Assembly (NCBI GenBank): GCA_028748945.1
Contig: JAQTOL010000011.1
Location: 1 to 18,757, forward strand
Reading direction: 5' to 3'
Source of the DNA: Paludibacter sp.
GTDB taxonomy: Bacteria > Bacteroidota > Bacteroidia > Bacteroidales > Paludibacteraceae
Length of the DNA: 18,757 nt
The first letter of the stretch is position 1, and each line of letters begins with the position of its first letter. Of this stretch, positions 7,698-16,049 are shown one piece after another. The translations under genes and the position numbers were made by a program. The notes under the pieces are model-generated. The model saw only the letters and a list, made by a program, of their open reading frames with translations, searched no databases and had not been told where the DNA came from.

Positions 7698-10600
7698 TTA
7701 TTCGCGTTGCAAAGTTAATGACATAAGTCCAATAATTACGTCATTTGCCACAGTTTGTAATTGAATATTTTTTAATGTTTTTGTTTTATTCAATGGCATA
7801 TCCAGTAATACTCCCGCACCACCTTCAATTTTCCGTCCATAAACACCCTCAATATTTAACTCTTTTCCCAGATTATTACTAACAAGACCCGATTTGAAAT
7901 GTATACGATAGGGTCGAGGAGCATTTAATTTAAATGCAACATTATCTACATAATAATCTTGTTCAATGGGACACCAATTTTCCGGATTGATTAATTCCAG
8001 CTTGTCAGAAGTCCCATCGGTATATTCAACAGTTATTATTCCATTTACAAAATGTGTTTGCATGTGGTTGGTTGTTCCCGCCATAAGTAAATAAGCATGT
8101 GAGGCCAACCCATAAAGAGGAATGTTTATTTTTTTTGGAAAGTTATCCCAGTTTGAGGTGAAAGCAATATTCTTTCCGATAGCAGGAGTTCGAAACGGTA
8201 CCCCAAGGTTGGTTTGTAATATATCGTTTTTCACCAATCTTCTCATTCCATTATCATCAATTTCAGCAGTTTCCAGGGGATGGCACCATTCACCAATACC
8301 TTGCGTTGGAATTTCAAGAGTAGTGTAAGGAGATCGTGGTGAAAGATATTTGTTTTTAAATATCTTGGACACCGAATCATTAAGAAACTGATCCATGTTT
8401 ACCGGTTCGCAGGTTGTAGTATTTACATTTGAAAATTCTGCGGTTTTCTTTATTTTCTTTTGTTCTATTTCAATATTGACCGGTTGCCACCAGATCATTT
8501 GCCCCTGTGACAATTCGACAAAATAAGTTCTGTGTCCTGTTTCTCCGACAATAATTCCACTAATGTCATTTGATTTTTGAACTACCTGCTCCAATACTTT
8601 TTGAGGGTCTGAAAATTTGATGATTTTCGCTCCTGAATGAAATATATGCTGCATACCCTTATGGGATATTAATTCCGGATATTCGTTCGATAATTGTTTC
8701 CCACTCCAGTTTATTTCAATTTTCCCTGAATTGGGAACTGAAATTTCCAGAACAGGATAACCGTTAGCTGCTTCAATCAATTTCCATTTAGCCGGTTTTC
8801 CATTCTCTAGAAGTGTGGCAATACTGTCGGAACATGCTCTGATTTGAAGTTTTACGAGTAGGTTCTTTTGGAAATGTTGATTAATAATATAAGTATCCTT
8901 ACTTCCTGAACGCTTGAAACTGAAGTCAATATCCGGCGTACTAATGGAAGCGTGATTCCACGATTGCGGGAAACCCGGACGGAGCACTACTTGTCCGTTC
9001 ATGGCATCGGGTGTGATACCGAAAAGTCCCTGAACCAATGCTCTGGATATAACTCCGATTGGATCTCCAAAATCGCGGTAACATTCACCGCGAGCTGCAT
9101 CATAGAAGCTGATTTGCCCAATGTTTCCGGGACTTGCACCAAGATACATGCCATCAAGTATGGAACTTTTCAATAATTTAAAACCTTCTTCATTTCTGCC
9201 AACTTCCCAGTAAGCTAGTGCAGTGTTCATCACTTCTGCAAATGCAACATTGTTAATAGACCATGAATAGGGTAACCAGTTGCTGGTGGAAATTGTTGCA
9301 TAACCTTCATCTTTTAACCCCTTTGCTACAACTGGAATATGAGGAATTTCCGTGTCAACATAACGGGTAGCCTGATATCCCTGGAAAGCATCCTGCACTT
9401 CAGAATCGATAGCATGATAAATGGTCCATACGGCAGCACTTTCATGTACTTTTTTTTCGCCCATGAAATCCTGATATTCTGCCCAATGGCCTTTAGCGGG
9501 TAACCACAAACGGGCATTGATTGCTTTCAGAATTTTATTCGCTTCATTGAAATAAGGTGTTGGATCTTCTCCGATTTTTTGTGCAATTTCAGCCGCCATT
9601 TTATTTGCTCTGTAATTGTAAGCTGAAGAATGTGTTACCGCACCACTGCTGTAATATAAGGCATCACTGGCCCAAATGCAGCAGTAGGCATCATACAGTC
9701 CATCGTCATCAGGATCAAAATTTCTTTTTTCCCAGGCTAAACTACTTTTAATGACCGGCCATATTTTTCTGGCATAATCTAAATCACCGGTCCAGTTAAA
9801 ATGCCATAATAATTCATCAATATAACACAGATTCATATCATAATGGTGCATTTGATCGCTTCGGTGTGGATTTCGACAAATATAACCATTGCTGTACATT
9901 TGTGTGCCCCAGCTTTTTTCGGCACGTGCCAAATGTAAGGCAGTATCCTGAGTTGGGTGAGGTCTTACCGGTTCTACATTTTTAACTTGTGAATCGGCAT
10001 AGGCATCAAAATGTTTTTGAGCACGATCGTGCCAACCCAGAAAATCTCCTGTATAAGCTGCCCGCCAGCCGCTTAAGGGCATTCTCCATCCAACAGCACC
10101 GTGTAACCAGGTTTCACCACTCCAGATACCATCGGCAGCTACTGCCAATGTTCCACCCAGCGTATTGAAATACGGATCGGGTGTATCTATTTTAATGCGG
10201 GAAGCCAATGCTACCCGGTCATTTTCTGATTTTTCGAAGATTGACTGAAGCGAATCGTATTCCAAATTCATTGCCTGATCAGGAACTTTTATAGCCAAAT
10301 AAAAAGTTTGGTTTTCCATTAAATTTAATTTTCCCAGTAACACAGGTAAATCAGGCTCAATGGTAAGTTGTGATTTTAAAGGAAATGTCCCGATAAGTTT
10401 TCTGTCCTGTTTAGCTCCGAAAATAAGACTAAAACTATTTTTATTTAATGTATAACTATTCCCTTTACAATATTCAGGTTTCAGGTAGAAACAATCCACC
10501 GGATCAGCACCCAGATCGCCCTCTCGACTGAACCGTTTGTCGGCTGCACCCCCAAATTTCCAGGAAAAAGTTGTATTTCGCGGGATATTGAATGTTTCGA

Positions 10601-11078
10601 TTTTCAATATAATTCCCTCGGCTTCACTCATAGCCAAAGCAGTTATACGGATTTTGCCTTTTTGGAGTAACGAATCGGTGATGGAATAAATTCTCGAACC
10701 AGGTCGGTACCTGCTTTCGATGTATGAAGCGTTATTTAAAGCTATGGTTTTCTTCTGATTTCCGATATAAAAACTTAGATTTCCACCCATGCGGGGTAAA
10801 TACAGTGCAAATTCAGGGACATCACTTGTTTCCACCCGAAAGCCTGTATGAGTTCCATACAATGCACGGTTGAATTTCTTATCACCATTAACAATGACAA
10901 AATCCTGTCCATCCGGCCTGTAGCGTAGTTCACGTTGCTTGATATCGGATTTTTTTTCAACAAAAAGATTCAATTCAGGATCCCATACCTTCGATTTTGA
11001 CTCTTGATTTTGAGCTGTTGTGAAGGTTGATCCTGTTATCAGAATTAAAAAGCAGAGTATGAATGAATGAATACGCAT
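7698..11078 (-). CDS. DUF4450 / six-hairpin glycosidase-like secreted protein
   Basis: A 1126-residue exported protein with a type I signal peptide (MRIHSFILCFLILITGSTFTTAQ). The N-terminal part (about 45-290; RYRPDGQDFVIVNG, FALYLPRMGGNLSFY) matches my recollection of DUF4450 beta-sandwich proteins. Residues about 300-740 look like an (alpha/alpha)6 toroid: TWLHGAVGWRMPLSGWRAAY (about 320-340), MHHYDMN (about 409), DPDDDGLYDAY (about 456) and NWLPYSWSINN near the end. After a short beta domain (PGFPQSWNHASI to about 800) there is a 330-residue C-terminal beta-rich region. The layout is that of clan-type inverting glycosidases acting on bacterial or plant glycans; no CAZy family or catalytic acid is assigned with confidence. 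It is the last gene of the SusC/D run, 88 bp after susD across a hairpin, and is presumably periplasmic. Confidence 0.75.
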   Translation of the reverse strand: MRIHSFILCFLILITGSTFTTAQNQESKSKVWDPELNLFVEKKSDIKQRELRYRPDGQDFVIVNGDKKFNRALYGTHTGFRVETSDVPEFALYLPRMGGNLSFYIGNQKKTIALNNASYIESRYRPGSRIYSITDSLLQKGKIRITALAMSEAEGIILKIETFNIPRNTTFSWKFGGAADKRFSREGDLGADPVDCFYLKPEYCKGNSYTLNKNSFSLIFGAKQDRKLIGTFPLKSQLTIEPDLPVLLGKLNLMENQTFYLAIKVPDQAMNLEYDSLQSIFEKSENDRVALASRIKIDTPDPYFNTLGGTLAVAADGIWSGETWLHGAVGWRMPLSGWRAAYTGDFLGWHDRAQKHFDAYADSQVKNVEPVRPHPTQDTALHLARAEKSWGTQMYSNGYICRNPHRSDQMHHYDMNLCYIDELLWHFNWTGDLDYARKIWPVIKSSLAWEKRNFDPDDDGLYDAYCCIWASDALYYSSGAVTHSSAYNYRANKMAAEIAQKIGEDPTPYFNEANKILKAINARLWLPAKGHWAEYQDFMGEKKVHESAAVWTIYHAIDSEVQDAFQGYQATRYVDTEIPHIPVVAKGLKDEGYATISTSNWLPYSWSINNVAFAEVMNTALAYWEVGRNEEGFKLLKSSILDGMYLGASPGNIGQISFYDAARGECYRDFGDPIGVISRALVQGLFGITPDAMNGQVVLRPGFPQSWNHASISTPDIDFSFKRSGSKDTYIINQHFQKNLLVKLQIRACSDSIATLLENGKPAKWKLIEAANGYPVLEISVPNSGKIEINWSGKQLSNEYPELISHKGMQHIFHSGAKIIKFSDPQKVLEQVVQKSNDISGIIVGETGHRTYFVELSQGQMIWWQPVNIEIEQKKIKKTAEFSNVNTTTCEPVNMDQFLNDSVSKIFKNKYLSPRSPYTTLEIPTQGIGEWCHPLETAEIDDNGMRRLVKNDILQTNLGVPFRTPAIGKNIAFTSNWDNFPKKINIPLYGLASHAYLLMAGTTNHMQTHFVNGIITVEYTDGTSDKLELINPENWCPIEQDYYVDNVAFKLNAPRPYRIHFKSGLVSNNLGKELNIEGVYGRKIEGGAGVLLDMPLNKTKTLKNIQLQTVANDVIIGLMSLTLQRE

Positions 11079-11104
11079 AAGAACTTTGTTTAATAATAAA
11101 AACT

Positions 11105-11149
11105 AAAGGTTCAGGAAATCACCAAAGTTAGTGAAAATCCTGAACCTTT
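11105..11149 (-). terminator. Hairpin between susD-like and DUF4450 genes (attenuator or terminator)
   Basis: AAAGGTTCAGGA (11105-11116) and TCCTGAACCTTT (11138-11149) are perfect 12-bp complementary arms. An inner TCAC/GTGA helix (11119-11122 and 11131-11134) lies beyond a small internal loop. In the minus-strand transcript the stem is followed by AGTTTTTATTATT, a reasonable U-rich tract. It lies 17 bases after the susD stop and 26 bases before the DUF4450 start. It could partly stop transcription or protect the 3' end of the susCD message, lowering expression of the downstream enzyme gene. Confidence 0.65.
11123..11130 (-). promoter_or_regulatory. Weak -7-like box inside the hairpin loop
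   Basis: On the minus strand the loop of the hairpin reads TAACTTTG, an exact TAnnTTTG match 45 bases upstream of the DUF4450 ATG. No convincing -33 TTTG lies upstream. It may be a secondary promoter for the enzyme gene, or chance. Confidence 0.2.
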
Positions 11150-11166
11150 TATTTATGAGCGATTCT

Positions 11167-12888
11167 TTATTCGCTCAGTTTGTATTTTATGAACCAGTTA
11201 TCTAAATTTGATTCCAAAGAAGATGTAACAGTAGCACCAGTTCCATTGGTATATTTTGCACCAACTTTAGTCGCCCAGGTATCCTGAACGTCAGTACCCC
11301 AAAGGTTATTTGGATTTGCGTTGCCCAGGGCATCTGTCCAGTGCGAAGCCCAGCTACGATCAGCATTTATGCTCCAACGACGTGCCATACGGTTCATGGC
11401 ATAATAAGCCTTGCCTTCACCGGCTAGTTCAAGACTTGCTTCTTCCACAATTAGCGAATCGAGACGACGCATATTTACCAAAGTATCCAATACTGAAGCT
11501 GAGCTCAATGCAAAAGTGCCAACAGCGTCGAGGTTAACCCGTCCACGAATACCACTGTTTGATTTATCGCCGCTTGGTAGATAAAGTGTCGTTGGATATT
11601 CCTGAAATGGAGCCTGTAACTGGTTGTTGACTATTTTTACTCCAGCTCCCGATATTCCCTTGTTTAAGAATGTTAAGGCTTGCTGGAATTGCCCTAAACC
11701 AACCAAAGCTTCCACCAGAAACATATGAATTTCTGCTGCACGATAAAGAACAATACTGGCATCGTTGGTATAGATTTTATCAGAAGTAAGATTACCCTGC
11801 AAAAATTTATATACTACCCACTCACCGTTTACCAGTCTGTAAGTTACTCCAACTCCTCTGTATGTGTCATTTGGAATACCGGCTACGGTTTGAGTTGCAA
11901 ATCGATTCATTCCAACCTGAGTTGGTCTAAGGTAATAATTATTTGGATATGTATTCGAATAATAATTCACATACCGATTGGTTTGATGAAGTGAATAATC
12001 ATAGAAAAGAAGAAAAGAATTCTCTTTACGCATTGCAGTTCTTGTGTAAAACATTTTTTGCCATTCACCATTGTATTCACTCAAATTTATTTGATAGGAA
12101 TAATTTTCCTGTTCACCACCACGCTTAATCATAGCAATACAGTTTTCTTTCGTTTTTTGAAAATTGTTTTGGTACAGATAAAGTTCAGCGAGTAAGCATT
12201 CGGATCTTGGGCAAATTTTATTCCAATGCCAGTTGCTGTCACCTAAACTTTGACCCGGAAAAAGGACAGAAATCCAGTCAATATCTCCTTTGCCATTTAT
12301 TCCATTCATTCCGGTTTCTATCAATTCAATGCATTTGGCAATTAAGTCGTCAAATTTCAGTACCGGATATTTGCTTATTTCACCGTACGAAGTCACCGGC
12401 TCATCGACGTAAGCAGCTTCGCCGTAAATTTTAGCTAATTGCAGATATGCCCATACTTTGTAACGTAATGCTCCGCCAACCATTCCTTCAAAGTTTGTTT
12501 GTGAAATGGAAGTAGAGTCTTTTTTACGGTAAGCAAAGATGTGTGCCAAATAGTCGTTGGCATTCATAATCACATTGTAATAACCTTTTGGGCTTGCAAA
12601 TGAGTTTCCATCGAGAGACTGGTGATTATAAACATCCCATATTTCGCGGGGTGCATTGGGAGTTGGTTCCAAAAAATCACCCCGAAGTCCTTCAAGAAAT
12701 GAAGCCTGATCAGCCACATCTTTTACAGTAGCAGCAATGCCCATATAACCCGAATAGAGTTCGGTATAATCACCAACATAGTTTTTTTCCAATAAAATTT
12801 CGGATGTATCCGGGTTGAAAAAATCCGAACAACTGCTGAATGAAACTGCAACGACAATTGCAAAAAATGAATATATTAACTTTTTCAT
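11167..12888 (-). CDS. RagB/SusD family nutrient-binding outer membrane lipoprotein
   Basis: A 573-residue SusD-type lipoprotein, which would cap the SusC channel and bind the incoming glycan at the cell surface. The signal MKKLIYSFFAIVVAVSFSSC ends in a lipobox with Cys20, followed by SDFFNPDTSEILLEKNY, a typical SusD beginning. The long helical body has TPR-like segments (YKVWAYLQLAKIYGEAAY about 145; CLLAELYLYQNNFQKTKENC about 230; IVLYRAAEIHMFLVEALVGL about 380-400). The C-terminal part has VEEASLELAGEGKAYYAM, equivalent to the widely conserved ERxxELxxEGxRWxDL-like SusD motif, here diverged (Ala-Tyr-Tyr). It starts 10 bp after the SusC stop, so the pair is almost certainly co-transcribed. 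The ligand is unknown. Confidence 0.95.
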   Translation of the reverse strand: MKKLIYSFFAIVVAVSFSSCSDFFNPDTSEILLEKNYVGDYTELYSGYMGIAATVKDVADQASFLEGLRGDFLEPTPNAPREIWDVYNHQSLDGNSFASPKGYYNVIMNANDYLAHIFAYRKKDSTSISQTNFEGMVGGALRYKVWAYLQLAKIYGEAAYVDEPVTSYGEISKYPVLKFDDLIAKCIELIETGMNGINGKGDIDWISVLFPGQSLGDSNWHWNKICPRSECLLAELYLYQNNFQKTKENCIAMIKRGGEQENYSYQINLSEYNGEWQKMFYTRTAMRKENSFLLFYDYSLHQTNRYVNYYSNTYPNNYYLRPTQVGMNRFATQTVAGIPNDTYRGVGVTYRLVNGEWVVYKFLQGNLTSDKIYTNDASIVLYRAAEIHMFLVEALVGLGQFQQALTFLNKGISGAGVKIVNNQLQAPFQEYPTTLYLPSGDKSNSGIRGRVNLDAVGTFALSSASVLDTLVNMRRLDSLIVEEASLELAGEGKAYYAMNRMARRWSINADRSWASHWTDALGNANPNNLWGTDVQDTWATKVGAKYTNGTGATVTSSLESNLDNWFIKYKLSE

Positions 12889-12898
12889 ATATAGTCTG

Positions 12899-15800
12899 TT
12901 ATAATTTTACATTAAATCCTACTTTAATCGAACGTGCTTGCGAAACTTTCCCATAATCAAAGCCACGTAATGAAGAGTCGTAAGAGTACATCGTTTCCGG
13001 ATCAAGACCCAGATAGTTGGTAATTGTAAACAGATTCTCACCCGAGATGTAAACCGTGGTGCCGTTCATAAACTTGAAGTTATAGCTTAAAGTCAGTTCT
13101 TTCAGTTTAAAATACGATGCATCTTCAATCCAACGATCGGAGAACTGACTGTTGCCAAGAGGGTCCCCGTATGATGCACGTGGCATTTCGGTGACCTGTC
13201 CTTCGCTCATCCAGCGTCTGTTTGCCGAAACAAGTTGGTTGCTGAAATCGCTCATAGACTCCATACTGCGGCGAACTGCATTATACATTTTATTACCAAT
13301 GCTGTAACCGAAGTTTGCTGAAAGTTCAAACTTTTTGTATTGAATACTTGTATTAAATGTTCCAAAAAATGCTGGATCGGCATTTCCCAGATTTACACGA
13401 TCCCGATCGTCGATAATTCCATCATTATTTTGGTCAACGAAGTGAACGTCACCTGCTTCATAAGTCAATCCTGCCGGAGTTTTTAAATTAGCTGTTGTGG
13501 CCTGTTCTGCTGTAGCGAAAACAGGATTTGATTTATCTACATTTAATCCATAGAAGCTGTATAGCGGACTGCCTATCTCTGATACTACCGCCGAGCCATC
13601 GGACATAGACATAATCATGTTTTTCTGCCCGGCCAGTGATAAAACACTACTTTTATTTGAAGAAACGGTTGCTCCCAAATACCATTTTAAATTTTTGGTT
13701 TGGATTGCTGTAAACTGAGCACCAAGTTCAACTCCTTTGTTTTCAGCACTTGCAGCATTCGCATAAACATAATCCGTTCCATAAGATGCGAGCGCAGATA
13801 CCGGCATAATTAAATTGCTGTTTTTTGTAGAATAAACATCGACAGTCAAATCCAACCGGTTGTTGAACACTGAAATATCCGTACCGAGGTTGAATGTCTG
13901 ACTTAACTCAGGAACAATTTTTGTATTAGGAATTCCCGAGCGTGTAAGTCCTGAAAGTTCGTAGAATACTTTGTTTGTGTAATAGTATTTACTTAAAGAA
14001 GATGAGAAACGACTGTTACCGGTTGTAAAATATTCAGCGCGGATATTCAGTTTATTGATTGAATTAAAATTTTTCAGTATTGAGTTCTTAGTCATCCATG
14101 TGGCATTTACCGAAGGATAAACCTGAAAAAGTTGAGCATCAGTTCCTGTAGATGAAGATGCATCAACAGACATATTTGCTCCCAGGGCCAACTGATGATT
14201 GTAAATGTACTGCGCATTTGCGTTGTAACTCATCCAATTCCAGGCGTTTACATAGCCATAATACTTCCGGCTGCTTGAAGACACATATCCCAGAGTCTTA
14301 TAAAAATCGTTAGTTGTGTTAAAACCACTTCCTGCATCATATTCATTTTTATTCATAGCAATCTGAGCTCCGATGGATGCTTTTACTAAATGCAAATCAT
14401 TGAACGTTTTATTGTAATTTGCATTCAGATTGAAGTATGAATTGTAAGTAATTCCCTGAGCAGATCGAACAGTATTATTCGCCAACTGATTGTTGAGGGG
14501 CATGATGCTTGTTTCGGTTACACCCGGTACAAACATATTCTGACGGGTGAAAAAGTAGTACAGGCCCATAATACCATTAATACTTATATTATCGTTCATT
14601 TTATAGTTTAGTCCGGTATTAATTTGTACATCGTAGTCCTGATCGCTGGCATTTACTTTGTTTACAAGTGCCAACGGGTTGCTTACCATGTTGTTTACAA
14701 TTAAATTGCCCGCATCGTCCCTAATACTGGCATAATCGGGCAATAGATTATTATCGGCATCCTTTTTGTAAGGCGAAAATAGCGGACCTTTTTTCATCGC
14801 AGCGAGAATCGGATTGGTTGCCTCCAGCATTCCCTGCTCTTCCAGCGAATAATCCATATACGACATCATGATCGATGAATTGAAACTAATTTTACGACTC
14901 AGATTTACGTCAGCATTTGCGCGGACATAATATTTCGAATAATTCGTTCCTGTCATTTGGCCACCTTTGTTTTTGTAACCGATCGAAATATCGTATTTGG
15001 CAATTTCATCGCCACCTTTTATTTTCAATACATCATCAGTAGTAAAACCCGGTGAATATATCAGGTTCTGCCAGTTAGTGTTGCTGTTATACAGGTATTT
15101 ATAATAGTAATTCTGATCATCCACCAAATAAGGAAAGGCATTTAATGCTTCGGCCATGTCGCTGTATTTTGTAAGTGCTACGCTTCCAATGTAGTTCTTA
15201 TAATCACTAACTCCCAAAACAGGTAGTTTGGATTGATTCATATCCACTCCAAACTGAGAACTGAATTCTACTTTAGTGTCCAGATCCACTGCTTTGTCAG
15301 TTTCAATCATAATTACCCCGTTTGAACCTAATGATCCGTAGAGTGTAGCATCGGCACCTTTCAGCACAGTGATGTTTTGAATATCACGTGGATTAAGTGA
15401 ATTCAGAATACTTTTGGAAAATCCTCCGATAACTCCGGATTCGTTCATATCCGGCATGTAAGGAATACCATTTACCACAATCAAAGGTGACGAATTAGCC
15501 GTAAATGTATTTGCTCCACGAATATTAAAATAGCTTCCTTCTCCGGGCATTCCACTTTTCCCGATAACTTGTAAACCCGGTATTTTTGCCAAAACCTGTT
15601 CTATCTCACTTTTATTAAGGCTTATATCTTTTTTCTGAACAGAAAACAGATTTGTTTGTTTTTCGCGAATATTAGTTGAACCTTTGAATGGCAACAACAT
15701 ATTATCAGAATATCCCGATTTTTCTTCAGGAATTAACATGACAGTAACGTTTTTGCGACCGGCAATTGGTTGAACGTTTGTATAGTATCCCGGAAACCAA

Positions 15801-16030
15801 ACAGTTAGTTCTCCTTCTGAAGAGGATAGTTTGGCACTGAATTTACCATCCTTATCTGTTTTTACAGATTCTTTCAGACCTGAAATACTTACTACAGCTC
15901 CTTCCACAGGTTTATTATAATATGGTTCAAGTACGGTACCTTCCAGATTCCACGTAGTTTTCTGAGCATAACCTGCTACAATGCCAAGAACCAATGCAAT
16001 ACAGAGTGCTGATATTTTGATTTTATTCAT
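12899..16030 (-). CDS. SusC/RagA family TonB-linked outer membrane transporter
   Basis: A 1043-residue TonB-dependent transporter that would import oligosaccharides across the outer membrane using TonB-transmitted energy. It has a signal peptide (MNKIKISALCIALVLGIVAGYAQ), then a carboxypeptidase-regulatory-like domain (about 28-95; VEGAVVSISGLKESVKTDKD). The plug domain (about 130-245) carries the SusC-family motifs IPGLQV, FNIRGANTF, PLIVVNGIPY and VLKGADATLYGSLGSNGVI. A 22-strand-type barrel follows, with an EF-hand-like DQNNDGIIDDRDRVNLG segment (about 870) common to SusC proteins, and the C-terminal strand ARSIKVGFNVKL. There is no STN domain. The linker between the regulatory-like domain and the plug lacks an obvious classical TonB box. 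It starts 19 bp after the FAS1-2 stop and ends 10 bp before susD. Confidence 0.96.
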   Translation of the reverse strand: MNKIKISALCIALVLGIVAGYAQKTTWNLEGTVLEPYYNKPVEGAVVSISGLKESVKTDKDGKFSAKLSSSEGELTVWFPGYYTNVQPIAGRKNVTVMLIPEEKSGYSDNMLLPFKGSTNIREKQTNLFSVQKKDISLNKSEIEQVLAKIPGLQVIGKSGMPGEGSYFNIRGANTFTANSSPLIVVNGIPYMPDMNESGVIGGFSKSILNSLNPRDIQNITVLKGADATLYGSLGSNGVIMIETDKAVDLDTKVEFSSQFGVDMNQSKLPVLGVSDYKNYIGSVALTKYSDMAEALNAFPYLVDDQNYYYKYLYNSNTNWQNLIYSPGFTTDDVLKIKGGDEIAKYDISIGYKNKGGQMTGTNYSKYYVRANADVNLSRKISFNSSIMMSYMDYSLEEQGMLEATNPILAAMKKGPLFSPYKKDADNNLLPDYASIRDDAGNLIVNNMVSNPLALVNKVNASDQDYDVQINTGLNYKMNDNISINGIMGLYYFFTRQNMFVPGVTETSIMPLNNQLANNTVRSAQGITYNSYFNLNANYNKTFNDLHLVKASIGAQIAMNKNEYDAGSGFNTTNDFYKTLGYVSSSSRKYYGYVNAWNWMSYNANAQYIYNHQLALGANMSVDASSSTGTDAQLFQVYPSVNATWMTKNSILKNFNSINKLNIRAEYFTTGNSRFSSSLSKYYYTNKVFYELSGLTRSGIPNTKIVPELSQTFNLGTDISVFNNRLDLTVDVYSTKNSNLIMPVSALASYGTDYVYANAASAENKGVELGAQFTAIQTKNLKWYLGATVSSNKSSVLSLAGQKNMIMSMSDGSAVVSEIGSPLYSFYGLNVDKSNPVFATAEQATTANLKTPAGLTYEAGDVHFVDQNNDGIIDDRDRVNLGNADPAFFGTFNTSIQYKKFELSANFGYSIGNKMYNAVRRSMESMSDFSNQLVSANRRWMSEGQVTEMPRASYGDPLGNSQFSDRWIEDASYFKLKELTLSYNFKFMNGTTVYISGENLFTITNYLGLDPETMYSYDSSLRGFDYGKVSQARSIKVGFNVKL

Positions 16031-16049
16031 TTTGTATTGTTTTTATGGA

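Noticed and set aside
11725..12128. Two overlapping plus-strand frames (89 and 61 codons) antisense to the SusD gene
   Set aside because: Antisense shadows of a clear SusD gene with no independent support.
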